Origin: Candidatus Melainabacteria bacterium
Lineage (GTDB): Bacteria > Cyanobacteriota > Vampirovibrionia > 2-02-FULL-35-15
Assembly: GCA_023250175.1 (NCBI GenBank)
Contig: JAHFBD010000065.1
Coordinates: 1-10,396 of the forward strand
Length of the DNA stretch: 10,396 nucleotides
Direction of reading: 5' to 3'
Shown here: positions 6,623-10,396 of the stretch, piece after piece
Numbering within the stretch: position 1 is the stretch's first letter
Layout: every line of letters starts with the position of its first letter
The notes under the pieces: model-generated
Databases searched by the model: none
The model's input: only the letters and a program-made list of their open reading frames with translations
What the model was told of the DNA's origin: nothing
Program-made: the position numbers and the translations under genes

Positions 6623-7957
6623 ATGGAAGATAAATTAGTCATAACTGGTGGAAATAAGCTATCTGGCGAGCTAATCGTTTCAGGCGCTAAAAATGCAGTT
6701 TTAAAACAGATGGCTGCAGCATTACTTTTTCCTGGACCTGTTTGTATTAAAAATGTACCTAATTTAGCAGATGTTTATAGCATGCTAGAAGTTTTAGAGT
6801 TCTTAGGAGCAAAAGTCAAGTTTAAAAACAGCACTTTAGAAATTGATAGCTTGGAAATTTCTGGTTCATTTGCACCTATGGAGCTTGTAAATAGACTAAG
6901 AGCATCTTTTAATGTATTGGGTGCTTTAGTTGGTAGATTCAAAGAAGCAAAAGTAGCACTACCCGGTGGTTGTCAAATAGGAGCACGAAGGCTTGATTTA
7001 CATGAAAAAGGATTAAAAGCATTAGGTGCAGAAATAATTTTTGATCAAGGATATATGATTGCTAATGCACAAAAACTTATAGGTACAAGGGTTTATCTTG
7101 ACTTGCCAAGTAATGGTGCTACTGAAAACATTATGCTTGCAAGTGTTTTAGCTGATGGTGAAACAATCATTGAAAATGCAGCATGTGATCCTGAAATAAT
7201 TGATCTTGCAAATTTTTTAATCTCGATGGGTGCAAAAATTCAAGGAGCAGGCACACATCAAATTACAATAAAAGGAATTCAACAAAAAGACTTACATTCT
7301 ACGGAATATACAGCTATTCCAGATCGTTTGGAAGCAAGCACTTATTTAATGGCGGGAATTGTAACTGGCGGAGATGTTGTTTTAAGAAATGCTAATATAG
7401 AGCATATCCAAGCAACCTTAAGCAAAGTACAAGAAGCCGGAGCGCAGATTGAGATAATAGATCCTTATACTTTAAAAATTAAAGAGAATAGAAAAAGACT
7501 TAATGCAGTAACTATTAGTACAGGATGGTATCCTGGGTTTCCTACTGATGTACAAGCTTTAATTACTGTACCACTTTCAGTTGCAAGTGGTACAAGCACA
7601 ATAAAAGAAACCATTTATGAAGAGCGTTTTGCAAATGTTAATGAGTTAGTCAGAATGGGTGCTGATATTAAGGTTAATAATAATGTTGCTGTAATAAATG
7701 GGGTTAGGAAGTTAAGTGGTACAAAAATAGTTGCTCGTGATATTAGAGGTGGTGCAAGTTTAGTTATTGCAGGTTTAATAGCTGAGGGCAAAACAGAAGT
7801 AACTGGTTTATTGCATATAGATCGTGGATATGAAAATATGGACCAAAAGTTAGCATCTCTTGGGGCTAATGTTATTAGAACAAAAGGTATATCTGGTGAT
7901 TCTGTAGCTGAAGAAGTCTCTCCAGAAGAACAAGTTAAAGACAAAAGTGCTAAATAA
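6623..7957 (+). CDS. murA: UDP-N-acetylglucosamine 1-carboxyvinyltransferase
   Basis: First committed step of peptidoglycan synthesis: transfers enolpyruvate from PEP to UDP-GlcNAc in the cytoplasm. It is an EPSP-synthase-fold protein. Conserved residues seen are Lys23-Asn24 in SGAKNAVL, Arg93 in RLRASF, and the mobile loop LPGGCQIGAR (113-122) with Cys117. Cys117 is the residue alkylated by fosfomycin in E. coli (Cys115). Also present are Asp309 in GFPTDVQA, RDIRGGASLVIAGLIA (372-387) and HIDRGYE with Arg401. At 444 residues it is about 25 longer than E. coli MurA (419). Much of the excess is a polar, charged C-terminal tail (about 423-444). It is divergent from ubiD with its own promoter. 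Only a weak purine-rich sequence precedes the ATG. Confidence 0.97.
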   Translation: MEDKLVITGGNKLSGELIVSGAKNAVLKQMAAALLFPGPVCIKNVPNLADVYSMLEVLEFLGAKVKFKNSTLEIDSLEISGSFAPMELVNRLRASFNVLGALVGRFKEAKVALPGGCQIGARRLDLHEKGLKALGAEIIFDQGYMIANAQKLIGTRVYLDLPSNGATENIMLASVLADGETIIENAACDPEIIDLANFLISMGAKIQGAGTHQITIKGIQQKDLHSTEYTAIPDRLEASTYLMAGIVTGGDVVLRNANIEHIQATLSKVQEAGAQIEIIDPYTLKIKENRKRLNAVTISTGWYPGFPTDVQALITVPLSVASGTSTIKETIYEERFANVNELVRMGADIKVNNNVAVINGVRKLSGTKIVARDIRGGASLVIAGLIAEGKTEVTGLLHIDRGYENMDQKLASLGANVIRTKGISGDSVAEEVSPEEQVKDKSAK

Positions 7958-7985
7958 TTAAATTTTAAAGCAAGCCTTTTCCGTC

Positions 7986-8014
7986 TTGATCTGCTGATAT
8001 GTATATGCTATTAT
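7986..8014 (+). promoter_or_regulatory. Strong sigma-70-type promoter for the 8021-8171 leader or small RNA
   Basis: TTGATC (7986-7991, 4 of 6 to consensus) and TATTAT (8009-8014, 5 of 6) are separated by exactly 17 bases. An extended -10 TG lies at 8006-8007. This is the best promoter match in the window. It places the start of transcription near 8020-8022, beyond the end of murA, so the region downstream need not depend on murA transcription. Confidence 0.7.
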
Positions 8015-8020
8015 ATGAAA

Positions 8021-8171
8021 GTGATGGCGTATTTCGTTAAAAAGTCAAATTGCTTTGAAAGTATGTGTACCCAATATGGTTCGGGGTAGCTTTTCTTTAG
8101 TAAGGTTGTAGTTTAAATCTATAAGAAGTTGTGACCCCCCGAGAATGTATTTTAAGTTCTCGGGGGTTTTT
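8021..8171 (+). ncRNA. Candidate structured leader RNA (attenuator/riboswitch) or small RNA
   Basis: A transcript of about 150 bases bounded by a good promoter and a strong intrinsic terminator. Alternative pairings visible by hand: 8068-8072 (TACCC) with 8084-8088 (GGGTA); 8080-8086 (TTCGGGG) with 8137-8143 (CCCCGAG), which would break the terminator; and the terminator stem itself. Other helices are possible, such as 8044-8055 with 8123-8135 (one bulge, one mismatch), or 8104-8114 with 8126-8136 (several G-U pairs). The next gene starts 28 bases after the T-run. I do not recognise SRP RNA, tmRNA, RNase P, T-box or a familiar riboswitch core. A 6S-like RNA cannot be excluded by eye. The existence of a transcript is inferred from its borders, and its function is unknown. 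Confidence 0.6.
8136..8171 (+). terminator. Strong intrinsic terminator
   Basis: A perfect 10-base-pair stem (CCCCCGAGAA at 8136-8145 with TTCTCGGGGG at 8157-8166), an 11-base loop and a run of five T form a textbook Rho-independent terminator. It stands out in such AT-rich DNA. It lies upstream of a gene on the same strand, so it either ends a small RNA or murA read-through, or works as a regulated attenuator. Confidence 0.93.
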
Positions 8172-8186
8172 CTTATGGTGTATGAA

Positions 8187-8194
8187 AAGGAGGG
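8187..8194 (+). promoter_or_regulatory. Strong Shine-Dalgarno site fixing the start at 8199
   Basis: AAGGAGGG lies four bases before the ATG at 8199 and contains the complete GGAGG core. It is the strongest ribosome-binding site in the window. It decides against the in-frame upstream ATGs at 8145, inside the terminator loop region, and at 8175. Confidence 0.85.
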
Positions 8195-8198
8195 TATT

Positions 8199-8690
8199 AT
8201 GAGTAATATAGTAGATGTAATTACACAAGCAGTAGCAAAAACAGTGACAAATTGGAGAACTGAACAAGATAAGCTCAGGAAGTTGGAAAGGAAGCAGCAA
8301 CATGAGCTTAAGCAGTTAGTAGAAAAAGCAAAGCAGCAATTGCCAGATAAAATAGAAAAGATTGTTGAAAATTATTTAAAAGACTTTGAATATAATGAAA
8401 AATATGACCAGAGTAAGTCTTTGAAAATACATTTGATAGATTTGCCTTATCATGCAGCAGCTACAGAAGTCGACCCAACTGAATCAATAACATTTGATGA
8501 GGTTGAAAATGGAAAAACCTTAGCAAAGAATCCTATATTAAATGAATTACTGGATTTTATTAGGAGTAATAAATTAGAAGGGAGAATACACGCTGGGTGT
8601 AATCAGGCTAGTGGCTTCTTTGGTGAAGTATATGCAATAATACCTAAAGAATTAATTAGAAATCAAGTATATAAATTTAGGCAATTGTGA
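8199..8690 (+). CDS. Hypothetical protein, 163 residues, with helical charged N-terminus
   Basis: I do not recognise the family. The start at 8199 is chosen for the strong AAGGAGGG just before it; starting at 8145 would translate the terminator hairpin. Residues about 5-63 are rich in Lys, Glu and Gln with heptad-like Leu/Ile/Val spacing, suggesting a long helix or short coiled coil. The remainder (about 75-163) looks like a compact mixed domain ending in a hydrophobic GFFGEVYAIIP strand region (139-149). There is a single Cys (Cys134). No signal peptide or membrane segment is visible, so it is probably cytoplasmic. It follows the candidate attenuator and is followed 7 bases later by the YggU/DUF167 gene, so the two are likely co-translated. 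A scaffold or nucleic-acid-binding role would be a guess. Confidence 0.85.
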   Translation: MSNIVDVITQAVAKTVTNWRTEQDKLRKLERKQQHELKQLVEKAKQQLPDKIEKIVENYLKDFEYNEKYDQSKSLKIHLIDLPYHAAATEVDPTESITFDEVENGKTLAKNPILNELLDFIRSNKLEGRIHAGCNQASGFFGEVYAIIPKELIRNQVYKFRQL

Positions 8691-8697
8691 ATGTCTC

Positions 8698-8991
8698 ATG
8701 AATTGGTTTAAAGAGAATAATGGTAAATTAACTTTAAATATTTATGTAATCCCCCGATCTTCTAGAACAGAAATCATAGGGATTTATGCTAGTTCTTTAA
8801 AAATTAAATTAAAAGCTCCTCCTGTTGACAATGCTGCAAATGAAGAGTTAATTAAGTTTATTGCAAGTAATCTTGCTGTTTCTAAATCAAGCGTTGAAAT
8901 AGTAAAAGGACATAACCAAAAGAGAAAAGTCCTATCTATAATAGGAACTAATGAGGAAAAGGTTAAAAGGTTAATAAATAAAGCCTCTTGA
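8698..8991 (+). CDS. YggU/DUF167 (UPF0235) family protein
   Basis: Small 97-residue protein of the YggU/DUF167 family, widespread in bacteria and of unknown biochemical function. Features seen: an N-terminal beta-rich segment ending in VIPRSSR (17-23), the family hallmark KAPPVDNAANEELI (39-52), and VEIVKGHNQKRKVLSI (66-81), which corresponds to the conserved glycine and lysine/arginine region near the end. Length is typical (about 90-100). It begins 7 bases after the preceding stop with no good Shine-Dalgarno sequence, which suggests translational coupling. In many bacteria this family is encoded next to the YggT membrane protein; here the partner is instead an unrecognised 163-residue protein. 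Confidence 0.88.
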   Translation: MNWFKENNGKLTLNIYVIPRSSRTEIIGIYASSLKIKLKAPPVDNAANEELIKFIASNLAVSKSSVEIVKGHNQKRKVLSIIGTNEEKVKRLINKAS

Positions 8992-9017
8992 AACTAGATT
9001 TAAGAATAGGTTAATAT
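8988..9017 (+). promoter_or_regulatory. Possible promoter for the alpha/beta hydrolase gene
   Basis: TTGAAA (8988-8993), overlapping the end of the DUF167 gene, is followed after 18 bases by TAATAT (9012-9017), which would start transcription about 25 bases before the ATG at 9049. The -35 is good and the -10 is 4 of 6, so this is tentative. In AT-rich DNA such matches are common. Confidence 0.35.
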
Positions 9018-9048
9018 ATACTTAATAGATAATTAAATTAAGGATTTT

Positions 9049-10161
9049 ATGCTTAGCACTGCAGAAGTTGGTTTATTTCACCTACCTGTTGGATATACAA
9101 AATCTCCTTCTGGCAAGGCCACTATAAAAAAGGAAGTTAAAGAGTGGTTGAATAAAAGCAATGCAAATATATTTCAAAAAACATCATATGGTACATATGC
9201 TGGCATTGCTTCATGTTTAATTGGTGGTTTAAGTTGGTTATTTGGGGTTTTTAAAAAGAATAAAATTGCTACACTAATTGGTTCAATTTTAGCTCCTTGT
9301 GGTGCAGCTCTTGCATTGTTTGGGAAATTTTGTGGTGTTGAGTTTGATGTAGTGGATACTTTAAATAATAAAGCTATTTATAACCCTCCTGCAGAACTTA
9401 AAACTACCCCTAAAGAAGAAGGCATTTTACAACATGAAGAAGTAACTATAAGTACTAATGATGGTGAAAAACTCTTTGGATATTATGTGCCAAGCCCAAC
9501 CCCGACGAAAAAGACTGTAATCTTTTTACATGGCAGAGCTAATAACATTAGTCATTGTTTAAAAGATATAGTAGCAATTCAAAAGAAAATACCAGTTAAT
9601 GTTTTAATTGCTGATTATAGAGGGTTTGGTAAAAGTACATTAAATACAGGTGAGATTTCGCGAGATAGTATAGTAACTGATGCGAAAGCAATGTACGATT
9701 ATTTGATAGAAAAGAGAGGATATAAGGGTGAAGATATTTCACTATATGGACATTCATTAGGTGGAGCCGTAGCAATTGAGCTCGCTAAAAAAATAACACA
9801 AGAAAAGAAGCCTTTACACTCAATAATAATTCAGTCTTCATTTACCTCAATTCATGATGTTGCACAAAGTCACTTGTCAACAGTATTTCCTGATACATTA
9901 GCAAGGATATTAACAGCTTTGAGCAAGAATGAGTTTGATTCTAAAAAATCAATTAAAGAAATCGATCCAAAAATTAAGATTTTAATTGCACATGGAACAG
10001 ATGATGGGGTAATTCCTTTTAAACAAAGTGAGGAGCTATATAATGAAGCACTGACAAAAGATAAAAAATTAATTCTTTTAAAAGGTGCTCATCACAGTGA
10101 TTGTAGCGAGCATTTTAATTCAGAGTATATAGATACTTTGCAAGGACTTGTTGCGGCATAG
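9049..10161 (+). CDS. Membrane-anchored alpha/beta hydrolase
   Basis: Serine hydrolase of the alpha/beta-hydrolase fold, resembling the ABHD12/13 or FrsA-like group; its substrate is unknown, though an esterase, lipase or acyl hydrolase is plausible. The C-terminal catalytic domain (about 125-370) shows the oxyanion-loop HGRANN (161-166), ADYRGFGKS (188-196), the nucleophile elbow GHSLGG with Ser236 (234-239), HGTDDGVIPF with probable catalytic Asp319, and GAHHSD with probable His349. The N-terminal 120 residues are not part of the fold. They contain two hydrophobic, Gly/Ala-rich segments (about 50-67 and 73-92) that look like a membrane hairpin. AAGGA 4 bases before the ATG supports the start. 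The gene ends 2 bases from the convergent recO stop with no visible terminator. Confidence 0.9.
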   Translation: MLSTAEVGLFHLPVGYTKSPSGKATIKKEVKEWLNKSNANIFQKTSYGTYAGIASCLIGGLSWLFGVFKKNKIATLIGSILAPCGAALALFGKFCGVEFDVVDTLNNKAIYNPPAELKTTPKEEGILQHEEVTISTNDGEKLFGYYVPSPTPTKKTVIFLHGRANNISHCLKDIVAIQKKIPVNVLIADYRGFGKSTLNTGEISRDSIVTDAKAMYDYLIEKRGYKGEDISLYGHSLGGAVAIELAKKITQEKKPLHSIIIQSSFTSIHDVAQSHLSTVFPDTLARILTALSKNEFDSKKSIKEIDPKIKILIAHGTDDGVIPFKQSEELYNEALTKDKKLILLKGAHHSDCSEHFNSEYIDTLQGLVAA

Positions 10162-10163
10162 TT

Positions 10164-10396
10164 CTATAGTGATAGTAGTAGTTCAAAGGACTTAATAGTA
10201 TTTTTTGCTCTTAAATCTATATGCTCACGAAGAAGATTTAGTGTAGGTCGAATATCTTCTTTATTAATTTCTTCATTCTTTTGGTTTTCTAAAGATTGTA
10301 ATACTTCTAATATATTGTGGCTTACTGCTTTGTAATCTACTGTTTTTGAACAGTTTGTACAGAGTAAACCCCCTAATTGGGCAGAATAAGGATAGG
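10164..10396 (-). CDS. recO: DNA repair protein RecO, C-terminal part (runs off right edge)
   Basis: The last 76 residues of a protein read on the minus strand, entering from the right edge and ending at 10164. RecO loads RecA with RecF and RecR during recombinational repair of single-strand gaps. Support comes from the C-terminal pattern: an aromatic/Pro-Tyr stretch, then QLGGLLCTNC with the second CxxC pair of the zinc-binding domain, SHNILEVLQSL, then RPTLNLLREHIDLRAKNTIKSFELL. This matches the RecO C-terminal consensus, in which a conserved His precedes a Lys-Ser-rich end. The OB-fold N-terminus and first CxxC are outside the window. The assignment rests on a short segment and is less certain than for whole genes. 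Confidence 0.8.
   Translation of the reverse strand, partial: YPYSAQLGGLLCTNCSKTVDYKAVSHNILEVLQSLENQKNEEINKEDIRPTLNLLREHIDLRAKNTIKSFELLLSL

Noticed and set aside
7615..7944. 109-residue minus-strand ORF over the end of murA
   Set aside because: It is fully antisense to conserved MurA sequence, with no family match.
7966..7982. Possible terminator just after murA (AAAG...CTTTT)
   Set aside because: The stem is only about four A-T-rich pairs and far too weak; the strong terminator at 8136-8171 is the first convincing one downstream.
8021..8171. SRP RNA, T-box or tRNA-like element
   Set aside because: The SRP GGAAG tetraloop region, the T-box GGGUGG...ACC antiterminator and tRNA arms were looked for and not found.
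8145..8198. N-terminal extension of the 163-residue protein by 18 codons
   Set aside because: Those codons come from the terminator hairpin and T-run and have no ribosome-binding site, whereas AAGGAGGG lies directly before the ATG at 8199.
8097..8303. 68-residue minus-strand ORF
   Set aside because: It overlaps the terminator and the start of a better-supported plus-strand gene; its Phe/Leu/Tyr/Cys-rich composition is typical of an antisense shadow.
1..10396. Mobile element, phage, toxin-antitoxin, CRISPR or defence system
   Set aside because: No transposase, integrase, direct-repeat array, tRNA-flanking site or defence-type domain is visible; gene content is housekeeping throughout.

Overview
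This is an AT-rich bacterial chromosome window, roughly one third G+C by eye. It carries housekeeping genes and no sign of a phage, transposon or CRISPR array. It uses the standard bacterial code: TGA ends some genes and TGG encodes Trp. MurA shows a peptidoglycan-making bacterium, and UbiD and TldE/PmbA fit a Gram-negative or cyanobacteria-related type. I cannot place the lineage firmly. Low-GC relatives of Cyanobacteria (Melainabacteria/Vampirovibrionia) are one possibility, but that is inference.

Left half, minus strand (1-6508). Read in the direction of transcription, the block is ubiD, a PAP2-type membrane phosphatase, pmbA/tldE, pyrF and dnaJ, with gaps of 2, 9, 3 and 19 bases, so it looks like one operon. 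After a 133-base AT-rich gap with an inverted repeat come an unrecognised 207-residue protein and the first 86 codons of a MoxR-type AAA+ ATPase that runs off the left edge. The operon mixes a prenyl-FMN decarboxylase likely used for quinone synthesis, lipid-phosphate chemistry, a peptidase subunit, UMP synthesis and a chaperone. It is probably co-transcribed rather than a single pathway.

Centre. A 114-base divergent promoter region (6509-6622) separates ubiD from murA, the first committed enzyme of peptidoglycan synthesis, on the plus strand.

Right half, plus strand. After murA lies the most interesting non-coding stretch, 7958-8198. It has a near-consensus promoter, a leader of about 115 bases, and a strong intrinsic terminator just upstream of a gene with an excellent ribosome-binding site. 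A segment in the leader can pair with the left arm of the terminator, and a third segment can pair with the first. This is the layout of a transcription attenuator or riboswitch, or else of a free-standing small RNA. I do not recognise it as a known RNA class. The genes it would control are an unrecognised 163-residue protein with a helical N-terminus and a YggU/DUF167 protein. A membrane-anchored alpha/beta hydrolase follows. It converges, with a 2-base gap, on the 3' end of recO, which enters from the right edge on the minus strand.
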